Assembly: GCA_013696945.1 (NCBI GenBank)
Contig: JACCXQ010000276.1
Coordinates: 1-8,259 of the forward strand
Origin: Chloroflexota bacterium
GTDB taxonomy: Bacteria; Chloroflexota; Limnocylindria; Limnocylindrales; CSP1-4
Length of the DNA stretch: 8,259 bases
Direction: 5' to 3'
Of this stretch, positions 1 to 6,482 are shown piece by piece (the first letter of the stretch is position 1; each line of letters starts with the position of its first letter). The translations under genes and the position numbers were made by a program. The notes under the pieces were generated by a model. That model did no database searches. It was not told where the DNA came from and was given only the letters and a program-made list of their open reading frames with translations.

Positions 1-945
1 GCCCTCGGGAGTGCTCGTGGCATGGGCGCTGACCACGTCCACCTCGCTCGTGTCGATCCGCGCCTTCTCCAACGCGCGGCGGCTCGCACGCAGCGCGCCT
101 CTGCCTCCGGGCGCCGGGAGCGTGATGAGGTGGGCATCGGCGGTCGCCGCGTAGCCACACAGCTCGGCGAGGACGTGCGCACCGCGCCGCTCAGCGTGGC
201 CGAGCTCCTCCAGGATGAGTGTCGCCGCGCCCTCAGCGCAGACGAAGCCATCGCGCCCGGCGTCGAAGGGGCGGCTCGAACCTGCGGGGTCGTCGTTGCG
301 GGTGGAGAGCGCGCGCATCGCGCTGAAGCCGCCGACGGTCGTCTCGTGGACGGGCGTCTCGGAGCCACCGGCGAGCATCATCTCCGCGTCCCCACGCAGG
401 ATGGCCTCGAATGCCTCGCCGATGGCGTGGCCGGCCGATGCGCACGCGCTGACCGCCGCGAAGTTGGGGCCGCGGGCGCCGGTGCTGATGGCGACCTGGC
501 CGCTGGCCATGTTGGAGATGACCATCGGGATGAAGAACGGGCTCAGGCGCTCGGGCCCGCGGGTGGCCCAGATGGCGACCTGTTCCATGAGCGTGGGGAT
601 GCCTCCCAGCCCGGAACCGATGAGGACCCCGGTGGCGTCCGCTTCATCGCCCTCCAGCCGCTCGGGCAGCCCGGCATCCAGCATCGCCTCCCGTGAAGCG
701 ACGAGAGCGAACTGCGTGAACCGGTCGTTCCGGCGCAGCTCCTTCCGGTCGAGGACATGACTGGCATCGAATCCCGGGACCTCGCCGGCGATCCGGCTCG
801 TGACGCGGGACGGATCGAACGCCTGGGTGGGACGGATACCCGATCCGCCCGCTACCAGCCGCGACCACGTGGATGCGACGTCGGTCCCGAGCGGCGTCAC
901 CGCGCCGAGGCCGGTGATGACGACCCGGCGAGGCTCGTCGGTCAT
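1..945 (-). CDS. fabF: Beta-ketoacyl-ACP synthase II (FabF), 3' end cut by window edge
   Basis: KAS II condenses malonyl-ACP with acyl-ACP in the elongation step of type II fatty-acid synthesis in the cytoplasm. Translating the minus strand from the ATG at 943-945 gives 315 uninterrupted codons running off the left edge, so roughly the last 100 residues of a ~410-residue family are missing. The N-terminus reads RRVVITGLGAVTPLG, typical of the thiolase-like fold. The nucleophile is Cys168 in AVSACASAGHAIG, followed by AGGSE (192-196), and the first catalytic histidine is His308 in AHATSTP. The usual AHGTSTP glycine is alanine here. The second histidine lies beyond the edge. The start overlaps the metallophosphoesterase stop (ATGA), and a GGGGAG ribosome-binding site at 955-960 lies 9 nt upstream. 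FabB-type KAS I is less likely given the neighbours and N-terminus but is not excluded. It is the last visible gene of the operon. Confidence 0.95.
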   Translation of the reverse strand, partial: MTDEPRRVVITGLGAVTPLGTDVASTWSRLVAGGSGIRPTQAFDPSRVTSRIAGEVPGFDASHVLDRKELRRNDRFTQFALVASREAMLDAGLPERLEGDEADATGVLIGSGLGGIPTLMEQVAIWATRGPERLSPFFIPMVISNMASGQVAISTGARGPNFAAVSACASAGHAIGEAFEAILRGDAEMMLAGGSETPVHETTVGGFSAMRALSTRNDDPAGSSRPFDAGRDGFVCAEGAATLILEELGHAERRGAHVLAELCGYAATADAHLITLPAPGGRGALRASRRALEKARIDTSEVDVVSAHATSTPEG

Positions 946-1688
946 CGGATCGATCTCCCCGTTCGGACCGTGGCCGCCCGGTAGACGTCGCCCGGCAGCC
1001 CTCGCTCCGAGAGCTCGGTCGCGACCAGCTGGGCATCGTACGAGGCACGGAAGAGCTCGGCGCGTGGCTCCGTTCCGTCCATCGAGAGCATCGCCCAGCC
1101 GGCTCCCGGGTCGCCATCGAACGAGTAGCCGCAGGAGCCCGGGTTGCAGATGAGCTTCCGGCCCAGCTCGCGGACATCTGTTGCGTGGGTGTGGCCGCAG
1201 GCGATGACCCGTGCATCAGTTCGCGTCACGCGCTCGACCGTGACGGACGGATCGAGGTCGGCGGGCAACCCACTCGTCTGGCTCCCCGGCGAGGCATGGC
1301 AGACGAGGACCATGTGCTTGCCGAGATGGACGCGCCGCTCGGCTGGCAGCCGGCGCAGCCAATCGAGCTCGTCGTCTGCGAGCGCGTCATGCGCCCACTC
1401 CGCGGCGGAGCGATCCTGTGGCGAGACCTCCTCGAGCCAGGGAAACGCGGCCGAGAAATCGAGGTCCGCGACCGCGATGTCCGTATTGCCCTGGACCACG
1501 ATGGCGCCACCGGTCTGCTCGAGCTCCCTGATCCGCCGGACCACTGCGGCTGGCCGCGGGCCGTGGAGGACCAGGTCACCCGTCACGACGATGAGATCCG
1601 GTCGCTCGGGAGCGATGGCCATCAGGGCCGCCTCGAGCGCAAGCTCGTTCCCGTGCACGTCCCCGAGCACACAGATGCGCGTCGCCAT
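942..1688 (-). CDS. Calcineurin-like metallophosphoesterase, YfcE/MJ0936-like
   Basis: This 248-residue protein has the full metal-ligand set of the Metallophos_2 (YfcE/MJ0936-like) phosphoesterases: GDVHGN (Asp10, His12), TGD (Asp38), QGNTD (Asn68), CHASPG (His131) and CGHTH (His166, His168), followed by NPGSCG (182-187). It is therefore expected to be an active dinuclear-metal phosphoesterase, with no signal peptide or membrane segment and so probably cytoplasmic. Its substrate cannot be read from the sequence; family members hydrolyse phosphodiesters or phosphomonoesters, often characterised only in vitro. The ATG shares one base with the fabZ stop (TGATG) and its own TGA overlaps the fabF start (ATGA), so it is translated with the fatty-acid genes. 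A phosphoesterase between fabZ and fabF is not standard in fab clusters. A role on a phosphopantetheine or nucleotide substrate is possible but only inferred from position. Confidence 0.9.
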   Translation of the reverse strand: MATRICVLGDVHGNELALEAALMAIAPERPDLIVVTGDLVLHGPRPAAVVRRIRELEQTGGAIVVQGNTDIAVADLDFSAAFPWLEEVSPQDRSAAEWAHDALADDELDWLRRLPAERRVHLGKHMVLVCHASPGSQTSGLPADLDPSVTVERVTRTDARVIACGHTHATDVRELGRKLICNPGSCGYSFDGDPGAGWAMLSMDGTEPRAELFRASYDAQLVATELSERGLPGDVYRAATVRTGRSIR

Positions 1689-2188
1689 CAGCGGAGCGCC
1701 CCCTCAGGCGGGATCACGAATGAGATGAGCGCCTCGCAAGCGACCTCGCCGTCGACCGACGCGACGGCCCGTCCCTTGCCGAACCTCCGGCCGAGCTTCT
1801 CCATCGTCACTTCCAGCGTCAACCGGTCGCCAGGTTGCACGATCCGCTTGAAGCGACACTCCTCGATGCCCGCGAAGAGCCCGATCCGGTCACCGAATCC
1901 GGGCTGCCGCGCGACGTACACGGCCATCGTCTGGGCGAGCGCCTCGACCTGGAGCACTCCGGGCATGACCGGCAGATCGGGGAAGTGGCCCTGGAAGTAC
2001 CACTCGGACGCGGTGACGCCCTTCTCGCCCCGGATGTACCCGCGCTCCGGCTCGTAGGCCGTGATCCGATCGACCAGCAGGAACGGCCAGCGGTGCGGGA
2101 TCAGCGCCTGGATCTCACGCGCCGTCAGGGCGGCCGTCGTCCGAGCGGCCTCGTGCGTCTCGGTGGTCTCGGTCGTCGATCCGGTCAT
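1688..2188 (-). CDS. fabZ: 3-hydroxyacyl-[ACP] dehydratase FabZ
   Basis: FabZ removes water from (3R)-hydroxyacyl-ACP to give trans-2-enoyl-ACP. The 166-residue product shows the hot-dog fold signatures: IPHRWPFLLVD (residues 30-40), the catalytic His68 in FQGHFPDLPVMPGV, and the catalytic Glu82 in LQVEALAQ. The last of these is the central-helix motif that separates FabZ (Glu) from FabA (Asp). The N-terminus carries about 20 extra Thr/Glu/Ala-rich residues compared with the usual ~145-150-residue enzyme. The ATG at 2186-2188 is supported by a GAGAGG ribosome-binding site 4 nt upstream. It follows accC by 17 nt, the only gap in the operon, and its TGA shares a base with the next gene's ATG. 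Confidence 0.96.
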   Translation of the reverse strand: MTGSTTETTETHEAARTTAALTAREIQALIPHRWPFLLVDRITAYEPERGYIRGEKGVTASEWYFQGHFPDLPVMPGVLQVEALAQTMAVYVARQPGFGDRIGLFAGIEECRFKRIVQPGDRLTLEVTMEKLGRRFGKGRAVASVDGEVACEALISFVIPPEGALR

Positions 2189-2192
2189 CGAT

Positions 2193-2198
2193 CCTCTC
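2193..2198 (-). promoter_or_regulatory. Ribosome-binding site of fabZ
   Basis: GAGAGG read on the minus strand lies 4 nt before the fabZ ATG, inside the 17-nt gap after the accC stop. It fixes the fabZ start and keeps the Thr-rich N-terminal extension in the protein. It is also the one place in the operon where translation does not have to rely on stop-start coupling. Confidence 0.55.
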
Positions 2199-2205
2199 GT
2201 GTGGG

Positions 2206-3585
2206 TCAGCTGGCGGGACGGGCGGCCGAGGCGGCGAGGAATGCGGCGCTGCCCATCCGGTCGAGCGCGTTCGTCGTGAAGCGGCCATCGAGGAACGCCT
2301 GGTCGCCCAGGAGCGCCCGATGGAACGGCACATTCGTCTTGAGCCCGGTCACGACGAGCTCGTCGAGCGCGACTCGCGCCCGCTCGATGGCCGTCTGCCT
2401 GTCGGGGCCCCAGATGATGAGCTTCCCGAGGAGCGAATCGTAGTACGGCGGGACCTCATACCCGGCAAAGAGGTGCGAGTCCATGCGTACGCCTGGTCCG
2501 CCGGGCGCCAGGTATTCGTCGACGCGGCCGGCCTGCGGCCGGAAGTCGAGCTCGACGTCCTCGGCGTTGATGCGGAACTCGATGGCGTGCCCGCGCAGCC
2601 CGATGTCCGCCTGCGTGTACCCGAGCGGCTCTCCGGCCGCGATCCGGATCTGCTCGACCACGAGATCGAGCCCGGAGAGCATCTCGGTCACCGGGTGCTC
2701 GACCTGGATACGGCAGTTGATCTCGATGAAGTAGAAGTCGCCGCTCGTGTCGACGAGGAACTCGAGCGTACCCAGGTTCTCGTAGCCGGCCGCCACGACG
2801 GCACGGACCGCGAGCTCGGCGAGCTCCGCGCGGCGGGCAACGTCGAGCGCTGGCGTGGGCGCTTCCTCGACGAGCTTCTGGTGGCGTCGCTGGACCGAAC
2901 AATCGCGTTCTCCCACGTGGACCCCGTTGCCGTACCGGTCGACGATCACCTGGACCTCGACATGGCGCGTCTCGTCGAGCCACTTCTCGAGGTAGAGCGA
3001 GTCGTCGCCGAACGCGGCGCGGGCCTCCGACCGGCAGACGGTGAGCGCCTGCTGCAGCTCGCGGGCGGACCGGACCATCCGCATCCCGCGGCCGCCGCCG
3101 CCGGCCGACGGCTTGATGAGGACCGGGTAGCCGATCCGCGCCGCCTCGGCGAGCCCGTGCTCGTCATCACGCAGCATCCCATCCGACCCGGGGATCGTCG
3201 GCAATCCATGAGCTCCGAGCACCTGACGCGTGCCCGCCTTCGAGGCGAAGCGTTCAAGGACCTCGGGTGGCGGCCCGATGAACGTCAGGCCGTGCGCACG
3301 CGTCATCTCCGCGAACGTGTCGTCCTCGGAGAGGAAGCCGTAGCCCGGATGGATCGCATCGCAGCCGCTGACGATGGCCGCCGAGAGGATCGAAGCCGCG
3401 GCGAGGTAGCTCCGACCGGAATCGGCCGGACCGACGCAGATCGCCTCGTCCGCGAGCTGGACGGCGCGGGATTCCCGGTCGGCTTCGCTGTACGCGACGA
3501 CCGCAGTGATCCCCATCCGGCGGCAGGCGCGAAGGACACGGACCGCGACCTCGCCCCGGTTGGCGATGAGGATCCGCGTGAACAT
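2206..3585 (-). CDS. accC: Biotin carboxylase subunit of acetyl-CoA carboxylase
   Basis: AccC carboxylates the biotin of BCCP using ATP and bicarbonate. The 459-residue protein has the usual length and order: N-terminal pre-ATP-grasp domain from FTRILIANRGE, ATP-grasp with glycine loop AGGGGRGMR (161-169), then the C-terminal biotin carboxylase domain. Catalytic and ATP-binding residues are all present at essentially E. coli positions: Lys116, Lys158, His208, Lys237, Glu275, Glu288, Asn290, Arg292, Gln294, Val295, Glu296 and Arg338. The active-site strand reads IEINCRIQVEHP, so the usual MNTR is INCR (Thr291 to Cys), a mild oddity. The open frame extends 127 codons further upstream into accB, but family alignment begins at MFTRILIANRGE, whose ATG (3583-3585) overlaps the accB stop as TGATG. 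Enzyme function looks intact, yet the adjacent accB-like product cannot accept biotin. Confidence 0.96.
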   Translation of the reverse strand: MFTRILIANRGEVAVRVLRACRRMGITAVVAYSEADRESRAVQLADEAICVGPADSGRSYLAAASILSAAIVSGCDAIHPGYGFLSEDDTFAEMTRAHGLTFIGPPPEVLERFASKAGTRQVLGAHGLPTIPGSDGMLRDDEHGLAEAARIGYPVLIKPSAGGGGRGMRMVRSARELQQALTVCRSEARAAFGDDSLYLEKWLDETRHVEVQVIVDRYGNGVHVGERDCSVQRRHQKLVEEAPTPALDVARRAELAELAVRAVVAAGYENLGTLEFLVDTSGDFYFIEINCRIQVEHPVTEMLSGLDLVVEQIRIAAGEPLGYTQADIGLRGHAIEFRINAEDVELDFRPQAGRVDEYLAPGGPGVRMDSHLFAGYEVPPYYDSLLGKLIIWGPDRQTAIERARVALDELVVTGLKTNVPFHRALLGDQAFLDGRFTTNALDRMGSAAFLAASAARPAS

Positions 3586-4100
3586 CAGCCCGGCACCGGC
3601 GCGAGGCGGTCCAGCCGCACGAGGTCCTGCCCGTACTCGACCGCCTCGCCGGGATCGGCTAGGACCCGACCCACGACGCCATCCGCGGGCGCTACGACAT
3701 CGTGGCGGATCCCGAGCACGTCGACGTGTCCTAAAGCGTCGCCCTGTCGGACGCTGCGCCCGATATCGAGGCCGTCGATGGGCTGGTAGTAGCCGACCGC
3801 CGGCGATGTGACCATGGCCCGGGAGAGGTCCCGTGCCGGCGGGGTCGGTTCGGCCCCGGCGGGGGCGGCGTGCGGCGCCTGGCGGGCGCGGCGGTGCTCG
3901 CCGGCTGGTACGGGGGAACGCGGCTCGGCCGGTACTGCCCCATCGCGGCGAAGCCGGACGCGCCACTCCCCGCGCCTGACCTCCAGCTCACCCAGTCCGC
4001 TCGCCTCGAAGCGCGCCATGAGGGCGGGCAGGACCTCGTCGCCGACACTCCCCAGGTCGAGCGGTGCCCGCGGGGGACGTTCGGAGCGCTCGTCTGGCAC
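3585..4100 (-). CDS. accB: AccB-like (BCCP-like) protein lacking the biotinyl lysine and any lysine
   Basis: The product (171 aa) has BCCP architecture. Residues ~20-53 resemble the BCCP N-terminal region (ASGLGELEVRRGEWRVRLRR). Residues ~54-95 are a Pro/Ala-rich linker, and ~96-165 are a biotinyl/lipoyl-type domain starting MVTSPAVGYYQP. The domain aligns without gaps to the E. coli BCCP C-terminus from the biotin site onward (GVVGRVLADPGEAVEYGQDLVRL against the SGTVKAILVESGQPVEF region). The biotinylation motif EAMKM is replaced by DVLGI: the acceptor lysine position is Gly130, codon GGG at 3711-3713. No lysine occurs anywhere in the protein, so neither biotinylation nor lipoylation is possible. 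The protruding thumb segment also appears short. It sits between accA and accC with no frameshift or stop, so it looks maintained rather than decayed. The GTG start directly abuts the accA TGA and has a good ribosome-binding site. A structural or regulatory role in the carboxylase is inferred; plant BADC proteins are the closest known analogy. Confidence 0.85.
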   Translation of the reverse strand: MPDERSERPPRAPLDLGSVGDEVLPALMARFEASGLGELEVRRGEWRVRLRRDGAVPAEPRSPVPAGEHRRARQAPHAAPAGAEPTPPARDLSRAMVTSPAVGYYQPIDGLDIGRSVRQGDALGHVDVLGIRHDVVAPADGVVGRVLADPGEAVEYGQDLVRLDRLAPVPG

Positions 4101-5114
4101 TCAGATCTCCTCGCGCAGTGGTGGCTCGTCGACCTCATCGGCCGCGCCGGGCCGAAGCGGCCCGAGGTCTCCGCTGAGCACGCTCCGGCCGGAGCCCAGG
4201 AGGACCCGGAGCCGGTCCGCGATAGTCGGCCGTTCCACCCGCGGCGGTGCATGGGGGCCCGTGTCGGCGAAGGAGCCCATCTGACGATAGCGGTCGTAGC
4301 GCTGGTGGAGGAGCACGTCCAGGTCGCGCTCCGCAAGCTCGTCGAGCAGCGGGACGAGCTGTTCGCGCAATCGGCGGGCGGTCTCGTCGGGCGCGGCGTG
4401 GGCGCCGTCGGCGGGCTCGCTCACGACTCGATCGATGACACCGAGAGCCTGCTGCTCCCCGGCCGTGATGCGCATCGCGACGGCCGCCTGCTGGGCGGCA
4501 TCGGGGGTCCGCCACAGGATGCTGGCGCAGCCCTCGGGCGTGATGACCGAGTAGATGGCGTTATCGAGGGCAAGGATCACATCCCCGACGCAGATCGCCA
4601 GCGCCCCGCCCGATCCGCCCTCGCCGGTGATGACGGCCACGATCGGGGTCCGGAGCCCGGCCATCACCTGGATCGACCGTGCGATGGCTTCCGCGACGCC
4701 GCGCTCCTCGGAGGCAGCGCCGGGGTACGCCCCGGGCGTGTCGACGAACGTGACGACCGGGAGCCCCAGCCGCTCGGCGAGACGGAAGAGGCGCATCGCC
4801 TTGCGGTACCCCTCGGCGTGAGGCATGCCGAAGTTGCGAGCGATGTTCTCTTCGACCTCGGCTCCCTTCTGATGTCCCACGAACACGATCGGCCGCCCGT
4901 CGAGCCGGCACAAGCCACCCACCATCGCCGGGTCGTCGCCGAACAGCCGGTCGCCATGCAGCTCGACCACGTCGGTCGCCATCAGCCGGACGAGCTCGAG
5001 GGTGTGCGGCCGCTTCACGTTGCGGGCCTGCTGGACCCGCGTCCAGACGGTCTCGCGCAGTGCGTCGTCGTCGATCTTCTGCGGCTGGACGAGCCCCACC
5101 GATCGCTCAGCCAC
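4101..5114 (-). CDS. accA: Acetyl-CoA carboxylase carboxyltransferase subunit alpha
   Basis: AccA with AccD transfers the carboxyl group from carboxybiotin to acetyl-CoA. The 337-residue protein carries the family signature in order: KRPHTLELV (34-42), ELHGDRLFGDDPAMVGG (51-67), VGHQKG (79-84), NFGMPHAEGYRKA (94-106), VDTPGAYPG (124-132), GEGGSGGALAICVGD (164-178), ITPEGCASILW (191-201) and DGAHAAP (236-242). The N-terminal helical region before RPHTL is about 35 residues shorter than in E. coli AccA. The C-terminus has an extra ~53-residue Pro/Arg/Leu-rich tail (about 285-337) after the YRQMGSFAD segment that ends E. coli-type proteins; its role is unknown. The GTG start (5112-5114) overlaps the accD stop by 8 nt and has an AGGAGG site 6 nt upstream. 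Confidence 0.96.
   Translation of the reverse strand: MAERSVGLVQPQKIDDDALRETVWTRVQQARNVKRPHTLELVRLMATDVVELHGDRLFGDDPAMVGGLCRLDGRPIVFVGHQKGAEVEENIARNFGMPHAEGYRKAMRLFRLAERLGLPVVTFVDTPGAYPGAASEERGVAEAIARSIQVMAGLRTPIVAVITGEGGSGGALAICVGDVILALDNAIYSVITPEGCASILWRTPDAAQQAAVAMRITAGEQQALGVIDRVVSEPADGAHAAPDETARRLREQLVPLLDELAERDLDVLLHQRYDRYRQMGSFADTGPHAPPRVERPTIADRLRVLLGSGRSVLSGDLGPLRPGAADEVDEPPLREEI
4107..4112 (-). promoter_or_regulatory. Ribosome-binding site of the accB-like gene
   Basis: GAGGAG on the minus strand lies within the last codons of accA, 6 nt before the GTG at 4098-4100. The ideal spacing decides this GTG as the start of the accB-like gene, immediately after the accA TGA. Confidence 0.6.
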
Positions 5115-6042
5115 GGCGCGCCTCCTGGCCAGCGAGCGGGTCGAGGAGGGCCGCCAGCGGGCGCGACAGGATCCCGTTGCCTGTGCCGTTCTCGGCGAAC
5201 GTGGGCCTGGGCGTTGGGCGAGGCCCGAGGAACAGCAGCAGCTCGATGAGCGCGTCGCGCAGCTCAGCGCGCGGCACGATGCGGTCCACGAATCCGTGCT
5301 CGAACACGAACTCGGCCGTCTGGAACCCCTCCGGCAACGTCTCGGCGATGGTGCCGGCGGAGACCCGCGCGCCGGCGAAGCCGATGAGTGCCTTCGGTTC
5401 CGCGAGGTTCACGTCGCCGAGCGCCGCGAACGAGGCGAATACGCCGCCGGTGGTGGGGTCGGCCAACACGCTGACGTACGGCACGCCTGCATCGGCGAGG
5501 CGTCCGAGCGCGGCGCAGGTCTTGGCGAGCTGCATGAGGGCGAGCGTGCCTTCCTGCATGCGAGCTCCTCCGGAGGAGCTGACCACGATGAGCGGCAGTC
5601 GATCCGCGCGGGCCACCTCGGCCGCACGCGTGACCTTCTCGCCCACCACGGAGCCCATCGACCCGCCCATGAACGCGAAGTCCATGACGCAGATCGCCAC
5701 TCTGTGTCCGCCGATGGCACCGAGCCCCCAGATCGCCGCGTCGCGGATGCCGGTGGACGCACGCGCGGCAGCGAGTCGCTCGGGGTAGGGCTTCTGATCG
5801 ACGAAGCCGAGCGGATCGAGTGATTCGAGGCCGGCGTCACGCTCCTCGAAGGTGCCCTCGTCGAGCAGCTGTGCCAGCCTCGCGTCGACGCGCAGACGGA
5901 AATGGTGGCTGCACTTCGGACAGACACGGAGGTTCTTCTCGAGCTGCTTGTTGTAGAGCATCTCGCCACAGTCCGGACACTTCGTCCAGAGGTCCGCCGG
6001 GAGATCGCGCCCGCGCTGGCGGAAGGGCAGCTTGATCGGCAT
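5107..6042 (-). CDS. accD: Acetyl-CoA carboxylase carboxyltransferase subunit beta
   Basis: AccD is the zinc-ribbon subunit of the carboxyltransferase. The 311-residue protein begins MPIKLPFRQR and has the Cys4 zinc finger CPDC (Cys22, Cys25) and CPKC (Cys41, Cys44), separated by 15 residues. The crotonase-like carboxyltransferase core follows, with FMGGSMGSVVGEK (124-136), VSSSGGARMQEG (154-165), DPTTGGVFASFAALGD (195-210) and LIGFAGARV (219-227). The open frame extends 21 codons upstream of the chosen start into the previous gene. The ATG at 6040-6042 is preferred because the protein family starts near there and because it forms a TGATG overlap with the upstream stop. No Shine-Dalgarno is visible, so translation probably depends on coupling to the membrane-protein gene. 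Confidence 0.96.
   Translation of the reverse strand: MPIKLPFRQRGRDLPADLWTKCPDCGEMLYNKQLEKNLRVCPKCSHHFRLRVDARLAQLLDEGTFEERDAGLESLDPLGFVDQKPYPERLAAARASTGIRDAAIWGLGAIGGHRVAICVMDFAFMGGSMGSVVGEKVTRAAEVARADRLPLIVVSSSGGARMQEGTLALMQLAKTCAALGRLADAGVPYVSVLADPTTGGVFASFAALGDVNLAEPKALIGFAGARVSAGTIAETLPEGFQTAEFVFEHGFVDRIVPRAELRDALIELLLFLGPRPTPRPTFAENGTGNGILSRPLAALLDPLAGQEARRG
5121..5126 (-). promoter_or_regulatory. Ribosome-binding site of accA
   Basis: AGGAGG on the minus strand lies inside the 3' end of accD, 6 nt before the GTG at 5112-5114. It is the strongest Shine-Dalgarno match in the operon and identifies a GTG as the accA start. Confidence 0.65.
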
Positions 6043-6482
6043 CAGGCTGGTCGCTCGACACGCAGCGACACGGGGCTGGCGGCCGCTGCCCGAGCCCGGC
6101 GCCATGCGAGGACGCCGGCGATGGACGCGATCGATACGCCCGACGCGATGGCGCCACCGAGCAGGTAGCCCCGGGCCCGACGCTCGGGGCGATCGCTCCG
6201 GATCTGATCTCCGGCCAGTGCGTGGAAGGCGATCAGCTGCCCCGCTGCATCATCCGGCCGGGTCGAGCCGGGCGCTCGGGCTTCCTTCTCGAGCCTCGCG
6301 GCGAGGCGTTCCTCGAAGCGGAAGCTGGGATGGGATCGGACCAAGGTGTGCTGGATCAGCCGGGCCGCTTCACGAAGCGGCAGCGCGGGCTCCTCGTCCG
6401 CAAGGGTGACCGGGAGGGACCCCAACAGTCGCTCCAGGTAGCGGTCCGTCCGTTCCGCGTCGCGCTCGTGCCTCGACATCAT
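6042..6482 (-). CDS. Small single-pass membrane protein, possible anti-sigma factor
   Basis: I do not recognise a named family. The 146-residue product begins MMSRHERDAERTDRYLERLL. It has a charged, helix-rich cytoplasmic-like region (1-104) and one hydrophobic segment near the C-terminus (about 105-127, YLLGGAIASGVSIASIAGVLAW), followed by a short Arg/Ala-rich tail. It starts on the stop codon of the ECF sigma gene, an arrangement typical of sigma/anti-sigma pairs, hence the suggested role. It has no cysteine and no HxxxCxxC zinc motif, so it is not a ZAS-type anti-sigma factor. Two adjacent ATGs (6480-6482 and 6477-6479) could both serve; the second gives 145 residues. Its TGA overlaps the accD ATG, tying it to the fatty-acid genes. 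Charges flank the membrane segment on both sides, so topology is unclear. Existence as a gene is well supported; function is inferred from position. Confidence 0.7.
   Translation of the reverse strand: MMSRHERDAERTDRYLERLLGSLPVTLADEEPALPLREAARLIQHTLVRSHPSFRFEERLAARLEKEARAPGSTRPDDAAGQLIAFHALAGDQIRSDRPERRARGYLLGGAIASGVSIASIAGVLAWRRARAAAASPVSLRVERPA

Noticed and set aside
2320..3789. Plus-strand open frame of 489 codons across accC and part of accB
   Set aside because: It is the antisense shadow of accC, is rich in Arg/Asp/Glu/Leu without any recognisable domain, and the minus strand encodes a complete biotin carboxylase with all catalytic residues.
3586..3966. N-terminal extension of accC upstream of MFTRILIANRGE
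   Set aside because: The 127 extra codons are Arg/Pro/Gly-rich and are a frame shadow of accB. The family begins at the chosen ATG, which overlaps the accB stop.
3585..4100. AccB-like gene as a pseudogene
   Set aside because: There is no stop or frameshift, the start has a well-placed ribosome-binding site, both junctions are tightly coupled, and the rest of the domain keeps its pattern. This is more consistent with retained function than decay.
3870..5249. Plus-strand open frame of 459 codons across accB, accA and the accD end
   Set aside because: It crosses several well-supported minus-strand genes and has no family motif; long antisense frames are normal at this GC content.
6043..6105. 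21-codon N-terminal extension of accD
   Set aside because: It overlaps the membrane-protein gene, does not match AccD proteins, and the TGATG junction supports the ATG at 6040-6042.
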